The notes: generated by a model from the sequence alone, not told the origin. A DNA stretch of 64,000 nt from an uncultured Sphingomonadaceae bacterium (GCA_947493195.1 CANLQG010000004.1:321221-385220), one strand, 5' to 3'; positions 8,144 through 17,952 are shown, numbered from the stretch's first letter. Made by a program: numbers and translations.

Positions 8144-9352
8144 ATGGCCACCGAGAATACAACCACCACCGCAACGGCAACCGCGTTCGAGCTGACGCCG
8201 CCCGACCCGGTGCCGGACGTCAAGCCCGCCACGGCTGCGGGGCTGGTGCCGGTGAGCGAGGAGAAGAAGTCCGCGCTGCAGCAAAAGGTGGACGGCTTCG
8301 TGAACGAACTGGTCGCGCTGGATGCCAACTCGCCCGATTTCGGCAAGAAGGTGGACCAGATCACCAACATGGGCCGCAAGGAAATCATGGCTGCCAGCCA
8401 GATGTCCAATCGCTTCCTCGATCGCCCCGTGCGCGCGATGGATGCCGACAGCGGTGTTGGCACCGACCTTGCCGAATTGCGCCGCACGGTCGAAGACCTG
8501 GACCCCGGACGCAAGGGCAAGATGACCGGGCGCAAGTTTCTGGGCATCATTCCCTTCGGCAACAAGCTGAAGAACTACTTCGACAGCTACACCTCTGCCC
8601 AGGGTCATATCCAGTCGATCCTTGCCCGCCTTTCCAGCGGCAAGGACGAACTGCTGATGGACAATGCCGCCATCGATGTGGAGCGGCAGAAACTGTGGGA
8701 AGCCATGGGCAACCTCGAGCAGATGATCCACATTGCAAAGACGCTGGACGCAGAGCTTGAGGAAAAGGCTGCCGAACTCGATTCCAGCGACCCCGAGAAG
8801 GCCAAGGCCATTCGCGAAACCGCGCTGTTCTACGTCCGCCAGCGCACGCAGGACCTGCTGACCCAGATGGCGGTTTCGGTGCAGGGCTACCTCGCGCTGG
8901 ACCTGGTCAAGAAGAACAATGTGGAACTGGTGAAGGGTGTGGACCGCGCCAGCACCACCACCGTGGGCGCGCTGCGCACCGCGGTTACCGTGGCGCAGGC
9001 CATGACCAATCAGAAACTGGTGCTGGGCCAGATCACCGCGCTGAACCAGACCACGGCAGGTATCATCGATTCGACCGGCCAGATGCTGCGCGACAATACC
9101 GCCAAGATCCACGAGCAGGCTGCCAGCAGCACCATCCCGATGGAAACGCTGCAACGCGCGTTCCAGAACATCTACGACACGATGGACGAGGTCGACAGTT
9201 TCAAGCTGCGCGCGCTCGATTCCATGAAGCAGACCGTGAACACCCTCTCGACCGAGGTGGAGAAGTCCAAGGGCTACATCGCCCGCGCCGAAGGGCAGGC
9301 ACAGGCGGCCAAGCAGGTGAACGACAGCGGCCTCCTGAGCCTGGAGGGCTGA
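8144..9352 (+). CDS. TelA/YaaN family toxic anion resistance protein
   Basis: A 402-residue cytoplasmic, highly helical protein of the TelA family, named for tellurite resistance. It contains the family stretches LGIIPFGNKLKNYFDSY near 130-146 and KKNNVELVKGVDRASTTTVGAL near 255-278, with long coiled coils between. The molecular function is unknown; the family often pairs with XpaC-like membrane proteins, and here it heads a tight operon with exactly such a gene 7 bp downstream. The N-terminal 30 residues are Thr/Pro-rich and variable. Start ATG 8144 follows a GAAGG-type binding site. Confidence 0.9.
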   Translation: MATENTTTTATATAFELTPPDPVPDVKPATAAGLVPVSEEKKSALQQKVDGFVNELVALDANSPDFGKKVDQITNMGRKEIMAASQMSNRFLDRPVRAMDADSGVGTDLAELRRTVEDLDPGRKGKMTGRKFLGIIPFGNKLKNYFDSYTSAQGHIQSILARLSSGKDELLMDNAAIDVERQKLWEAMGNLEQMIHIAKTLDAELEEKAAELDSSDPEKAKAIRETALFYVRQRTQDLLTQMAVSVQGYLALDLVKKNNVELVKGVDRASTTTVGALRTAVTVAQAMTNQKLVLGQITALNQTTAGIIDSTGQMLRDNTAKIHEQAASSTIPMETLQRAFQNIYDTMDEVDSFKLRALDSMKQTVNTLSTEVEKSKGYIARAEGQAQAAKQVNDSGLLSLEG

Positions 9353-9359
9353 GCCGCTG

Positions 9360-10124
9360 ATGGCCGATTCCACCCGCGAATCCGATGCGATCATCTCCTC
9401 GGCAAAGAAAAGCCTGCAGGTGAACCGTGACGAGGGCGGTTATCACCGCGCTTCGGGCCGCTCCATCGGGCGCGGATCGAAGCAGGTGAAGCTGACGAAC
9501 ATGCTGAAGCGGGCAGGCTATTTCGGTGCCGCCGTGCTGGCGGTCCTCATCGCCGCCAGCGTGGCCGGCATGATCCTGAACGGCATCGGCTTCGCCGGTG
9601 TCATGGTCGCGTTCTTCGCCATCGTGGCCGCTGCCTTCATCTTCGCCAACTACCCGAAGGTAAAGGTGCCCAACCGCGCTGACCTTTCGCGCACGCAGGA
9701 TGCCAAGCGGCTGGTGCAGCGCACCGAGCTGTGGCTGGAAAGCCAGCGCCCCGCCCTGCCCGCCCCTGCGGTCACGCTGGTGGACGACCTGGGCGTGCAG
9801 CTCGATGCGCTCGGCAAGCAGCTTGCCCACGTCGATCCCGCGCACCCTGCGGCGCAGGAAACGCGCAAGCTGGTGGGCGAATACCTGCCCGAGACGATCG
9901 ACAGCTACCGCAAGATTCCCGATCACCTGCGGCGCGAGGAGCGCGCAGGGTCCACGCCGGACAAGCAGCTGGTCGACAGCCTCGGCAAGATCAGCAAGGA
10001 AATCGACCACGTCACCCGGCAGCTGGCCGAAGGTTCGCTGGACGACCTGGCGATCAAGAACCGCTATCTCGATTACAAGTACGGCGGTGAGGATGCATCG
10101 CTCCCCCCACCGAAGGACAATTGA
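9360..10124 (+). CDS. XpaC-like membrane-anchored protein
   Basis: A 254-residue protein with a basic N-terminal region, two adjacent hydrophobic helices (about residues 53-73 and 78-96) and a soluble helical C-terminal domain including DVDSL-like helical heptads (KQLVDSLGKISKEIDHVTRQ). This matches the XpaC family, historically tied to hydrolysis of an indolyl phosphate dye, whose true role is unknown. It sits between the TelA gene (7-bp gap) and a PHA-system gene whose start overlaps its stop by one base (TGATG). Inferred partner of TelA at the inner membrane. Confidence 0.78.
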   Translation: MADSTRESDAIISSAKKSLQVNRDEGGYHRASGRSIGRGSKQVKLTNMLKRAGYFGAAVLAVLIAASVAGMILNGIGFAGVMVAFFAIVAAAFIFANYPKVKVPNRADLSRTQDAKRLVQRTELWLESQRPALPAPAVTLVDDLGVQLDALGKQLAHVDPAHPAAQETRKLVGEYLPETIDSYRKIPDHLRREERAGSTPDKQLVDSLGKISKEIDHVTRQLAEGSLDDLAIKNRYLDYKYGGEDASLPPPKDN

Positions 10125-10432
10125 TGGACGTTGAAATTCCCCACACCCTCGGCCGCGAGGAAGTGCGTCGCCGCCTGCGTGCAAACAGCCACAGAATCGG
10201 TGACAACATTCCCGGCGGCATGGCTGACGTGCAGACCAACTGGCCGAGCGAGGACCGGATGACCATGTCGATCAATGCGATGGGTCAGATGCTGTCAGGC
10301 CACGTCGACATTGAAGACAGCAAGGTCATCTTTCACATGGTATTGCCGCCCGCGCTGGGTTTCCTGCAGCCGATGATCGATGCCGCGATACGCGACCAGG
10401 GTCACAAGATGCTGGAAGCGCCGAAGGACTGA
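10124..10432 (+). CDS. Polyhydroxyalkanoic acid system family protein
   Basis: A 102-residue cytoplasmic protein. The pattern MDVEIPHTLGREEVRRRL near the start, a central NWPSEDRMTMSINAMGQMLSG and a final LPPALGFLQPMIDAAIRDQG fits the family found with PHA granule genes (PHA_gran_rgn). No phaC, phaR or phasin gene is in the window. The ATG overlaps the XpaC-like stop by one base, so it is translationally coupled to it, which ties this protein to the TelA/XpaC pair rather than to PHA synthesis. Function not established. Confidence 0.8.
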   Translation: MDVEIPHTLGREEVRRRLRANSHRIGDNIPGGMADVQTNWPSEDRMTMSINAMGQMLSGHVDIEDSKVIFHMVLPPALGFLQPMIDAAIRDQGHKMLEAPKD

Positions 10433-10453
10433 CACCGCCTGCCGGAAGGCCGT

Positions 10454-10906
10454 TTACAACTGGCGGTCCTTTTCCAGGAACTGTTCCGGAATGCGCAGCG
10501 CCCGCGCCGCTTCGCGCGTTTCCTGCAGGAAAGTCAGCAGCGCCCACATCAGCAGGCCAATGGCTACGATGAATGTCGCCGCCGCGACCCGGTTCAGCCC
10601 CACGTGCGCAAATTCCGCCACGAACAGCAGCACCACGGTTATGCCGATGGATATTCCCGCCAGCACCAGCCGCAGCAGCGCGCTGCCGATCAGGGCGATA
10701 CGGTGATCGAGGGAACGTATCTCGCGCACGATCACATCGTGCTCCATCCCTTCGGTCTCTCCGTGCAGACGCTGGACCTGACGGCTGCGATCGACCACAC
10801 GGCCCAGCCGCTGGGTCAGAGTGCCGATGATATTGCCGATCGCCACCAGCACGAACACCGGCGCCAGTGCCAGCTGGATGGTCTGCGCGATCATGCCTTC
10901 CATCAT
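10454..10906 (-). CDS. DUF2721 membrane protein
   Basis: A 150-residue inner-membrane protein with three hydrophobic segments (about 7-28, 72-95, 103-124) separated by a charged loop containing RLGRVVDRSRQVQRL. This is the DUF2721 arrangement; no function is known. The gene lies 13 bp downstream of the guanylyltransferase gene on the same strand, so it is probably cotranscribed with it, and converges on the PHA-system gene. Confidence 0.85.
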   Translation of the reverse strand: MMEGMIAQTIQLALAPVFVLVAIGNIIGTLTQRLGRVVDRSRQVQRLHGETEGMEHDVIVREIRSLDHRIALIGSALLRLVLAGISIGITVVLLFVAEFAHVGLNRVAAATFIVAIGLLMWALLTFLQETREAARALRIPEQFLEKDRQL

Positions 10907-10919
10907 CGGCCCGCCCCCG

Positions 10920-11948
10920 TCACTGGTTTGCAGCCCCCGTCAGCTTGCCCACCTTCTGCGCCCCTTCCATGGTGGTGACGAGAACTTCGTCGCCGTCCAC
11001 CACGATGGCGATATCGCTGAGGCCGATGGCGCTGATGCGCGCCCCGTTGCTCTCGGCCAGCACGTTGCGGCAATCGACCAGTTCGACAGGGCCGTGCGCG
11101 CGGTTGCCGTTGTCATCGCCCTTGCGCGCATCGCGCAGGGCATGCCAGTTGCCGATGTCGGACCAGCCCATGGCAACCGGAACCATCGCCGCGCGGGCGG
11201 TTTCCTCCATCACGGCGTAGTCGACCGATTCGGATTCGATCCCTGCAAAAGCCGCAGGATCGGGATGGAACTGCGCGCCCTCGGCTTTCCCTTCGCTCAC
11301 CGAACGCAAGACTGCATCAGCAAGGTTCGGGCGGTGCTGGGCCAGCTCGTTCATGAATGCGCCCGCCCGGAAGGCGAAGATGCCGCCGTTCCAGCTGTAG
11401 TCGCCCGAGGCAAGGAACTGCATCGCCCGCTCCAGGTCGGGCTTCTCGACGAACTCCGCCACAGTAAAGCCACCTTCCAGCGTGTCGCCCCGGCGGATGT
11501 AGCCGAAACCGGTTTCCGGCGCCGTGGGGGTGATGCCGAAGGCGACCATGTAGTCAGCCCGCGCCAGCGATGCGCCCGCTTGCACGGCGGCGTGAAAGGC
11601 GGGCACGTCCGCAATGTAATGGTCGCTGGGGCAAACCAGCATTACGGCATCGCCGGGCAGCCGCGCAGCAGCCAGTGCGATGGCCGCAGCGGTGTTCTTC
11701 GCTTCCGGCTCCACGATGATGGACGCTTCGCCCGACAACTGCTGTTCTACATGCGGCAGGTGCGCGCTGCCCGTTACCACGGTCGGCGAGGCGAACAGCG
11801 CCGGGTCGGCGGCGCGGGCCAGTGTGGCCTCGAACAGCGTTTCGCCCCCTACCAGCGGCAGGAACGGCTTCGGCATGGTCTTGCGGCTGCGCGGCCACAG
11901 GCGCGTGCCGCTGCCTCCGCACAGAATTACCGGGTGTACTTCGCTCAT
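10920..11948 (-). CDS. Mannose-1-phosphate guanylyltransferase
   Basis: A 342-residue cytoplasmic nucleotidyltransferase that makes GDP-mannose from GTP and mannose 1-phosphate for surface polysaccharides. Seen are the N-terminal pyrophosphorylase signature CGGSGTRLWPRSRKTMPKPF, the VCPSDHYI metal site, the AFGITPTAPETGFGYI loop, EFVEKPD and ending VGWSDIGNW-like MGWSDIGNWHALRD. It has only the guanylyltransferase domain and lacks the isomerase domain of bifunctional ManC/AlgA. ATG 11948 is preceded by AAAGAGGA at good spacing; a longer frame from 11966 is less likely. No capsule cluster surrounds it. Confidence 0.92.
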   Translation of the reverse strand: MSEVHPVILCGGSGTRLWPRSRKTMPKPFLPLVGGETLFEATLARAADPALFASPTVVTGSAHLPHVEQQLSGEASIIVEPEAKNTAAAIALAAARLPGDAVMLVCPSDHYIADVPAFHAAVQAGASLARADYMVAFGITPTAPETGFGYIRRGDTLEGGFTVAEFVEKPDLERAMQFLASGDYSWNGGIFAFRAGAFMNELAQHRPNLADAVLRSVSEGKAEGAQFHPDPAAFAGIESESVDYAVMEETARAAMVPVAMGWSDIGNWHALRDARKGDDNGNRAHGPVELVDCRNVLAESNGARISAIGLSDIAIVVDGDEVLVTTMEGAQKVGKLTGAANQ

Positions 11949-12014
11949 GCAGCATTCCTCTTTCATCGGGACTGCCTATGCAAGCGCCTTGTTACATACT
12001 GTTTGCTGTCCGGC

Positions 12015-12752
12015 CTATTGCCGCGCGCGAAAGTCCACCCGGTAACCATATCGCGCCTCTACCGGTGTCCCATCGCGCGCGGTGGCTGGGTTGAAGCGGA
12101 TGCGCTCCGTCACAAGGGGGCACACACGCGCCGTAGTGGCGGCATCCACCTGCGTGCTGGCGACGGTGCAGCCCCGCGCCCGGCCATCGGTGGTCACGGT
12201 GAAATGCACGGTCACGGACTTGCCGAAGCGCGCCGCCCGGCCCCCCTCGGGCACGGGGAAATCACGCGCTTCGTTCAGTTCGCCCGACCGTACCGACGGG
12301 CCGACCGCGACCGCGCCGCCCTGTCCGGAGCCGCTGCGCCCGCTGCCGGTGCCATCCCCGCTGCCGCCCGCACCGGTGCCACCGCCGCTGTCGGTCGCGC
12401 CGGAGGCGTTGGCGGTGCCGGTGGAACTGGCGCGCGGTGCCGGGCTGGGGCGGGGAAGCGGCTGCGGCGGCGCGACGACCTCGCGCGCCACCGCCTCCTC
12501 TCCCGCTTCCGCCGCTGCACCTTCGTCAGGTTGTGGAGGCGAAATGCTCGGCTCGGTCTCTGGCGGTTCTTCCTCGTAAGTGGATACGGTGACCGTCACC
12601 AGCGATGTCGCCTGTTCGATAACGCGCGCGGTGAATTCAGGCGCGAGGGCGCGCGCCAGACCATAGAGCGCGGCGACGTGCAGAACCACGATCAGCACGA
12701 TCAGTTTCCAGTTCAGCCGCTTGCCTTTTTCAACGTAACGGCCGGTGGCCAT
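12015..12752 (-). CDS. TonB-type energy transducer
   Basis: A 245-residue protein with a short cytoplasmic N-terminus, one transmembrane helix (about residues 16-36), a Pro/Glu then Gly/Ser-rich periplasmic linker (about 60-160) and a C-terminal TonB domain with VTVHFTVTTDGRARGCTV and ending ARYGYRVDF. TonB couples the ExbBD proton motor to outer-membrane receptors. ATG 12752 follows an AAGGAGA ribosome-binding site. No exbB, exbD or receptor gene is adjacent, so its partner receptor is unknown. Confidence 0.92.
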   Translation of the reverse strand: MATGRYVEKGKRLNWKLIVLIVVLHVAALYGLARALAPEFTARVIEQATSLVTVTVSTYEEEPPETEPSISPPQPDEGAAAEAGEEAVAREVVAPPQPLPRPSPAPRASSTGTANASGATDSGGGTGAGGSGDGTGSGRSGSGQGGAVAVGPSVRSGELNEARDFPVPEGGRAARFGKSVTVHFTVTTDGRARGCTVASTQVDAATTARVCPLVTERIRFNPATARDGTPVEARYGYRVDFRARQ

Positions 12753-12838
12753 GCGCTCTCCTTCCCCTGGCATAATTACCAGTGAACCCCGCTTTGGCCA
12801 GCCCTACCGCGAAGCGAGGTGACGACACGACGACGCGA

Positions 12839-12864
12839 GGAACGAGGTGCCCGGACCATCCGTT
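12839..12864 (+). promoter_or_regulatory. EcfG (general stress sigma) promoter
   Basis: GGAAC (12839-12843), 17 bases, CGTT (12861-12864): an exact match to the alphaproteobacterial EcfG consensus, 37 bp ahead of the DUF2171 start codon and in the right direction. No other gene could use it. Confidence 0.72.
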
Positions 12865-12901
12865 GTTGAGATGTAAGCAAATAAAAAGAAAGGGAAATCT
12901 C

Positions 12902-13126
12902 ATGTTCGAGAAGATCCGCATCAAGGAACACATGGAAGTCACCGATTTTGACGGCCAGCACGTTGGCACTGTCGACGAAGTCGCTGACGACAAGATCAAG
13001 CTGACCCGCTTTGACAGCAGCGATGACATGCACCACTACATGCCAATCGATGCCGTCGACCGCATCGACGATAACCGCGTCTATCTGAAGCAGGGCGCGA
13101 CCATTCCCGTCGGCCTCGCCTCCTAA
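12902..13126 (+). CDS. DUF2171 protein, probable general-stress protein
   Basis: A 74-residue acidic cytoplasmic protein that fits DUF2171: KIRIKEHMEVTDFDGQHVGT, then DDKIKLTRFDS, and YMPIDAVDRIDDNRVYL. It resembles a PRC-barrel-like beta fold. The start ATG 12902 follows a purine-rich AAAGAAAGGGAAA. It is monocistronic: an exact EcfG promoter lies upstream and a hairpin terminator downstream. Family members are often found among stress-induced genes; the molecular role is unknown. Confidence 0.88.
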   Translation: MFEKIRIKEHMEVTDFDGQHVGTVDEVADDKIKLTRFDSSDDMHHYMPIDAVDRIDDNRVYLKQGATIPVGLAS

Positions 13127-13146
13127 GCGACGCGCACTGACGTTCG

Positions 13147-13185
13147 AAAAGCCTCGCAAGCCATTTGGGCATGCGGGGCTTTTTC
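13147..13185 (+). terminator. Rho-independent terminator after the DUF2171 gene
   Basis: AAAAGCCTCGCA (13147-13158) pairs with TGCGGGGCTTTT (13172-13183), with one G-T pair, and runs into a T tract. It lies 21 bp after the DUF2171 stop. Confidence 0.85.
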
Positions 13186-13243
13186 TTGGCGAGCTGCCCG
13201 CAACAGGTCGACAAGCGGCGCTTGCCTTCCTAGCTCGTAGGGC

Positions 13244-16200
13244 ATGACCGGATCCTATCGCTTTGCCATAGATCGCGGCGGCACCTTCACCGATGTCGTG
13301 GCACAGACGCCTGCGGGCGACATAGTCACCACCAAACTCCTCTCCAGCAATCCCGAACAGTATCCTGACGCAGCCAGCGAAGCGGTGCGGCGGCTGATGG
13401 AGGAGCACGGCGAAGGGCCGATTGCGGAACTGCGCATCGGAACGACCATCGCCACCAACGTCCTGCTGGAACGCGAGGGCGAACGTTTAGCGCTGGCGAT
13501 CACGACAGGCCACGCCGATGCCCTGAAAATCGGCAACCAGGCGCGGCCGAATATCTTCGCGCGGCACATCGTGAAACCGGAACGGCTGGAAAGCCGCACG
13601 GTGGAGATTGTCGAGCGCGTAGGCGCGGACGGCGAAGTGCTTGTGCCGCTGGACGAGGATGCCGCGCGGCGCGACCTGAAGGCATTGCGAGACGATGGCT
13701 ACGAAGCGCTCGCCATCGTGTTGATGCACGGCTGGCATTATCAGGACCACGAGCAGCGGCTGGCCGAGATTGCCCGCGAACTGGGCTTCATGCAGGTCAG
13801 CGCCAGTCACGAGGTCAGCCCGCTCATCAAGCTGGTGCCGCGCGGCGATACCAGCGTGGCCGATGCCTACCTCTCCCCGGTGATCCGCCATTATGTGGAG
13901 CAGCTGGCGGAGCGCCTGCCCGATCACGGGTCTTTACGCTTCATGCAATCGAACGGCGGCCTTGCCGATGCGCGCGCCTTCCGCGGAAAAGACGCTGTAC
14001 TCTCCGGCCCAGCGGGCGGCGTAGTGGGCATGGTGCAAACGGCCGAGGCCTTGGGCCACGACAAGCTGATAGGCTTCGACATGGGCGGCACCAGCACGGA
14101 TGTGTGCCACTATTCCGGCGAATACGAGCGCACGGGCGATAGCGTGGTGGCGGGCATCCGCATCGCGGCCCCCATGATGCAGGTGCATACCGTGGCGGCG
14201 GGCGGCGGCTCCATCTGCCGGTTTGACGGGCAATCGCTGCGCGTCGGACCCGCCAGCGCGGGCGCGGACCCCGGCCCTGCCTGCTATCGCAAGGGCGGAC
14301 CGCTGACGGTGACCGATTGCAATCTCGTGCTGGGGCGCATCGATCCGGCCGAATTCCCTCAGGTATTCGGCCCTGATGGGGACCAGCCGCTCGACCCCGA
14401 AGCCTCCGCCGCCCGCATCGATGAAATCATCGCACAGCTGCCCGAAGCAATGTCGAGGGAAGATCTCGCGGAAGGCTTCCTCACTCTTGCCGTGGACGAG
14501 ATGGCAAACGCCATTCGCACGATAACGACCGCGCGCGGGCACGATGTGACGACCCATGCGCTGGCCTGCTTCGGCGGCGCTGGCGGACAATTCGCCTGCC
14601 GCGTGGCGGACGAACTGGGCATAGAGACCGTGCTGGTTCACCCGCTGGCCGGAATGCTTTCCGCCTACGGCATCGGCCTTGCCCCGGTGGTCTCCATGCG
14701 TGAAGCAGGCGTCGTGCGCCCCCTGACCGAGGATTTTTCCGCAGCGCTGGCCGATCTGGAATACCGCGTGAGCGAAGACCTGACGGCGCAAGGCATTACG
14801 CAGGAGAACATCGAACTCATCCCCCGCATGCGCCTGCGCTTTGAAGGCAGCGACACCACGCTGGACCTGCCGCTGTCGGATGAAGCAGACGCGCATTTCC
14901 GCGAGCAGCACCGCCGCCGGTTCGGCTGGTCGGACGAGGAGGCGCCTGTCGTCCTCGAAGCGCTCAGCGTCGAGGGGCGCGGCATGAGCGGCGGCCTTGC
15001 CGAGCAGGCCGTGGTGGAGAAGCGCGGATCGCTCACACCCGGCCAGTCGCTGGACGGACCGGCGATGATCCCGGACCCCGGCTCCACCACGATTGTCGAA
15101 CAGGGCTGGCGCGCGACGCTGGCAGATGATGGATCGCTGATCCTGAACCGCACTGCCCCGCGCGAGCACACTCGGGCTGCTGGAACGCAAGTCGATCCAA
15201 TTCGCCTCGGCATATTCAACAACATGTTCATGGCCATTGCCGAGGAAATGGGCGTGGTGCTGGAGAGCACCGCCAGCTCGGTAAACATCAAGGAACGGCT
15301 GGATTTCAGCTGCGCGCTTTTCACCGGCGAAGGCGAGCTGATCGCCAACGCGCCGCATATCCCGGTGCATCTTGGCTCCATGTCGGCCAGCATCCGGCGC
15401 ATCGTGGACAACCGCGCGGCCAGCAGCCGCGGGATAAGGCGCGGCGATGCCTATTGCCTCAACGATCCTTACGCAGGCGGCACGCACCTGCCCGATGTGA
15501 CAGTGATCGTCCCGGTCTTCCTTTCAGGCGACAGCACGCAGCCCGATGCCTTCGTTGCCGCGCGTGGGCACCATGCCGATATCGGCGGCACCGCGCCCGG
15601 CTCCATGCCGCCCGACAGCGCCAGCATTGCCGAGGAAGGCGTGCGGCTGGATGATGTGCTGCTGGTGGACGAAGGGCGCTTCTGTGCCGAGGACCTGCGC
15701 GCCCTACTCACCTCCGGCGAATACCCGGCGCGCAATCCGGCGCGCAACCTGTCGGACCTCAAGGCGCAGCTTGCCGCCTGCGCACGCGGAGCGGACCTGC
15801 TGGGCGATGCTGCAAGCGAGCATGGCCGCGATGTCCTGACCGCGTATATGGGCCACGCACTGGACCACGGCGAGGCCGCCGTGCGCGCACTGGTGGAGCG
15901 GCTGACATCCGGCAGCTTCACCTACGACATGGACAACGGCGCGCAGGTGAAGGTCGCCGTCAGCATCGATCGCAACGCGCAGACCGCACGCTTCGATTTC
16001 ACCGGCACCAGCGACCAGTTGCCGAACAACTTCAACGCACCCGCCGCCATCACCCGCGCCGCAGTCCTCTATTGCCTGCGCTGCCTGATCGACGACGATA
16101 TTCCGCTGAACGACGGTTGCCTGCGACCGGTGGAGATCGTGGTGCCCGAAGGCTCCATGCTGGCCCCGAAGCCACCCGCTGCCGTGGTCGCGGGCAACGT

Positions 16201-16732
16201 GGAAACCAGTCAGGTCGTCACCGATGCTGTGTTTGCTGCCCTTGGCGCGCTCGCCCCTTCCCAAGGTACGATGAACAACTTCACCTTCGGCGACGAGACC
16301 CGCCAGTATTACGAGACCATCGCCGGTGGTTCTGGCGCGGGCGATGGCCACCACGGCACCGACGCCGTGCAGACCAACATGACCAATTCGCGCCTCACCG
16401 ATCCCGAAGTGCTGGAGACCCGCCTGCCCGTTCGGGTGGAGCGTTTCGCCATTCGCACCGGCTCCGGCGGCTCAGGCAAATGGCATGGCGGCGAAGGGGT
16501 GGAGCGCGTGGTTCACTTCCTCGAACCGATGCGCGCACAGATCCTCGCCAACCGGCGCAAGGTGGCCCCTCGGGGCATTGCTGGCGGGGGCGACGCCTTG
16601 CCCGGCGAAACCTTTGTCGAACGTGCTGACGGCTCGGTGCTGGACCTCGGCGCGACCGGCGGCGCGGACATGGCACCGGGCGACATGATCGTGATCCGCA
16701 CTCCGGGCGGGGGAGGGTATGGCGCGCCATGA
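13244..16732 (+). CDS. ATP-dependent 5-oxoprolinase (fused hydantoinase A and B parts)
   Basis: A 1162-residue cytoplasmic enzyme predicted to open 5-oxo-L-proline to glutamate with ATP, a step of the glutathione cycle. The N-terminal half is hydantoinase A-like with two actin-fold phosphate loops, [10 protein letters not shown] (residues 10-19) and [12 protein letters not shown] (near 277), and [12 protein letters not shown] near 450. From about residue 640 it is hydantoinase B-like: [35 protein letters not shown] segment, [13 protein letters not shown] and [10 protein letters not shown]. The length suits the fused 5-oxoprolinase rather than separate HyuA/HyuB. The stop overlaps the DUF2891 start by 4 bp. 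A related hydantoinase substrate cannot be excluded. Confidence 0.9.
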   Translation: MTGSYRFAIDRGGTFTDVVAQTPAGDIVTTKLLSSNPEQYPDAASEAVRRLMEEHGEGPIAELRIGTTIATNVLLEREGERLALAITTGHADALKIGNQARPNIFARHIVKPERLESRTVEIVERVGADGEVLVPLDEDAARRDLKALRDDGYEALAIVLMHGWHYQDHEQRLAEIARELGFMQVSASHEVSPLIKLVPRGDTSVADAYLSPVIRHYVEQLAERLPDHGSLRFMQSNGGLADARAFRGKDAVLSGPAGGVVGMVQTAEALGHDKLIGFDMGGTSTDVCHYSGEYERTGDSVVAGIRIAAPMMQVHTVAAGGGSICRFDGQSLRVGPASAGADPGPACYRKGGPLTVTDCNLVLGRIDPAEFPQVFGPDGDQPLDPEASAARIDEIIAQLPEAMSREDLAEGFLTLAVDEMANAIRTITTARGHDVTTHALACFGGAGGQFACRVADELGIETVLVHPLAGMLSAYGIGLAPVVSMREAGVVRPLTEDFSAALADLEYRVSEDLTAQGITQENIELIPRMRLRFEGSDTTLDLPLSDEADAHFREQHRRRFGWSDEEAPVVLEALSVEGRGMSGGLAEQAVVEKRGSLTPGQSLDGPAMIPDPGSTTIVEQGWRATLADDGSLILNRTAPREHTRAAGTQVDPIRLGIFNNMFMAIAEEMGVVLESTASSVNIKERLDFSCALFTGEGELIANAPHIPVHLGSMSASIRRIVDNRAASSRGIRRGDAYCLNDPYAGGTHLPDVTVIVPVFLSGDSTQPDAFVAARGHHADIGGTAPGSMPPDSASIAEEGVRLDDVLLVDEGRFCAEDLRALLTSGEYPARNPARNLSDLKAQLAACARGADLLGDAASEHGRDVLTAYMGHALDHGEAAVRALVERLTSGSFTYDMDNGAQVKVAVSIDRNAQTARFDFTGTSDQLPNNFNAPAAITRAAVLYCLRCLIDDDIPLNDGCLRPVEIVVPEGSMLAPKPPAAVVAGNVETSQVVTDAVFAALGALAPSQGTMNNFTFGDETRQYYETIAGGSGAGDGHHGTDAVQTNMTNSRLTDPEVLETRLPVRVERFAIRTGSGGSGKWHGGEGVERVVHFLEPMRAQILANRRKVAPRGIAGGGDALPGETFVERADGSVLDLGATGGADMAPGDMIVIRTPGGGGYGAP

Positions 16733-17718
16733 GACCGCTTGACGAAAAGCTCGCCAGCCGCTTCGCCCGCACCGCGCTGGGCCATGTGGGACAGGAATAT
16801 CCCAACTCGCTGGGACACGTGATGGCCGGGCCTTTCGATACCGGAACCCCGCGCGAACTGCACCCGGCCTTCTACGGTAGCTTCGACTGGCATAGCTGCG
16901 TGCACAGCTGGTGGACACTGCTGACAGTGAACCGCCTCTTTCCCGACATGGCCGAGGCAAATAGGATCGCCAGACTGGCGGACGAGACGTTCACGACGGA
17001 CAAGCTCGCCGCGGAACTCGCCTACCTGCAGAGGCCCGAATCGCGCGGGTTCGAGCGACCCTATGGCTGGGCCTGGCTGCTCTACCTGCATCTGGAAGCG
17101 AGCCGCCACGATTCCCGAAAATCGGCCACCCTGCTTGCGCCGCTGGCCCGCCATGTCGCGGCCGGGTTCGCCGATTATCTGCCCAAGCTTACCTACCCCA
17201 TCACCACCGGCACCCACGCCAACACCGCTTTCGCGCTGACGCTGGCGCACGAATGGGCCTGTTCCTTCGATCCGGATCTGCGCACATTGATCGAAGATTA
17301 CGCCGGGGCGCAGTTCGGCAGCCTGGACGAATATCGCGGATGGGACGTGGGCGGCGATTCCTTCCTCTCCCCCGTGCTGTGCGTCGCGCTGCTGATGCAG
17401 CGCGTCATGCCACCGGAAGACTTCGCAAGGTGGTTCGACACAGTCCTGCCCGAAGGCGGCTGGCTGGAGACCGCATGCGCCCCGGTTACGGTTTCGGATC
17501 CGACCGACGGCAAGCTGGCCCACCTCGACGGGCTGAACCTCAGCCGCGCATGGGCTTTGCGCCAGATCGCCGGGGGACTGGATCCAGCATCGCGCGCCGA
17601 TGACCTGCGCGACCTCGCCGACCGGCATTTCGCCGCCTCTCTCGAAGCCATCGACGGCGACTACATGGGCTCGCACTGGCTGGCGAGCTTCGCGCTTCTA
17701 GCGCGGCTCGCGAAGTGA
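16729..17718 (+). CDS. DUF2891 protein
   Basis: A 329-residue protein whose composition (many Trp, His, Tyr and helices such as HPAFYGSFDWHSCVHSWW, RPYGWAWLLYLHLE, TGTHANTAFALTLA and MGSHWLASFALL) matches DUF2891, a family with a likely alpha/alpha-barrel fold and no assigned reaction. No signal peptide is seen. It is translationally coupled (ATGA) to the 5-oxoprolinase gene, which suggests a linked step in glutathione, pyroglutamate or hydantoin metabolism; that is inference. tRNA-Lys starts right behind it on the other strand. Confidence 0.86.
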   Translation: MRPLDEKLASRFARTALGHVGQEYPNSLGHVMAGPFDTGTPRELHPAFYGSFDWHSCVHSWWTLLTVNRLFPDMAEANRIARLADETFTTDKLAAELAYLQRPESRGFERPYGWAWLLYLHLEASRHDSRKSATLLAPLARHVAAGFADYLPKLTYPITTGTHANTAFALTLAHEWACSFDPDLRTLIEDYAGAQFGSLDEYRGWDVGGDSFLSPVLCVALLMQRVMPPEDFARWFDTVLPEGGWLETACAPVTVSDPTDGKLAHLDGLNLSRAWALRQIAGGLDPASRADDLRDLADRHFAASLEAIDGDYMGSHWLASFALLARLAK

Positions 17719-17721
17719 AGG

Positions 17722-17797
17722 TGGTGAGCCCTGCTGGGTTCGAACCAGCGACCTACTGATTAAAAGTCAGTTGCTCTACCGACTGAGCTAAGGGCCC
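17722..17797 (-). tRNA. tRNA-Lys (anticodon TTT)
   Basis: A 76-nt cloverleaf on the minus strand: acceptor GGGCCCT with AGGGCTC, D-arm TTAGCTCAGTCGGTAGAGC, anticodon loop CTTTTAA with TTT anticodon, T-arm GGTTCGAACCC, discriminator A and encoded CCA. Its 3' end is 4 bp from the DUF2891 stop. Confidence 0.97.
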
Positions 17798-17952
17798 CCA
17801 TGGGTGTGGCAGCGCGGTGGGCTGCGGGCCGTCAACTAGGGGCGAGGGCGTTGCGGGTCAAGCGCTTGGTCTGCGTGATCGCAAGCGGTTCTTGATCGGC
17901 AGGCGTGGTAGCGCTATCAACCGGAAAAAGAAATTTCGGGACTTGGAGAGAG

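Noticed and set aside
13934..15487. Minus-strand 517-codon frame
   Set aside because: Antisense to the 5-oxoprolinase gene, with no domain pattern.
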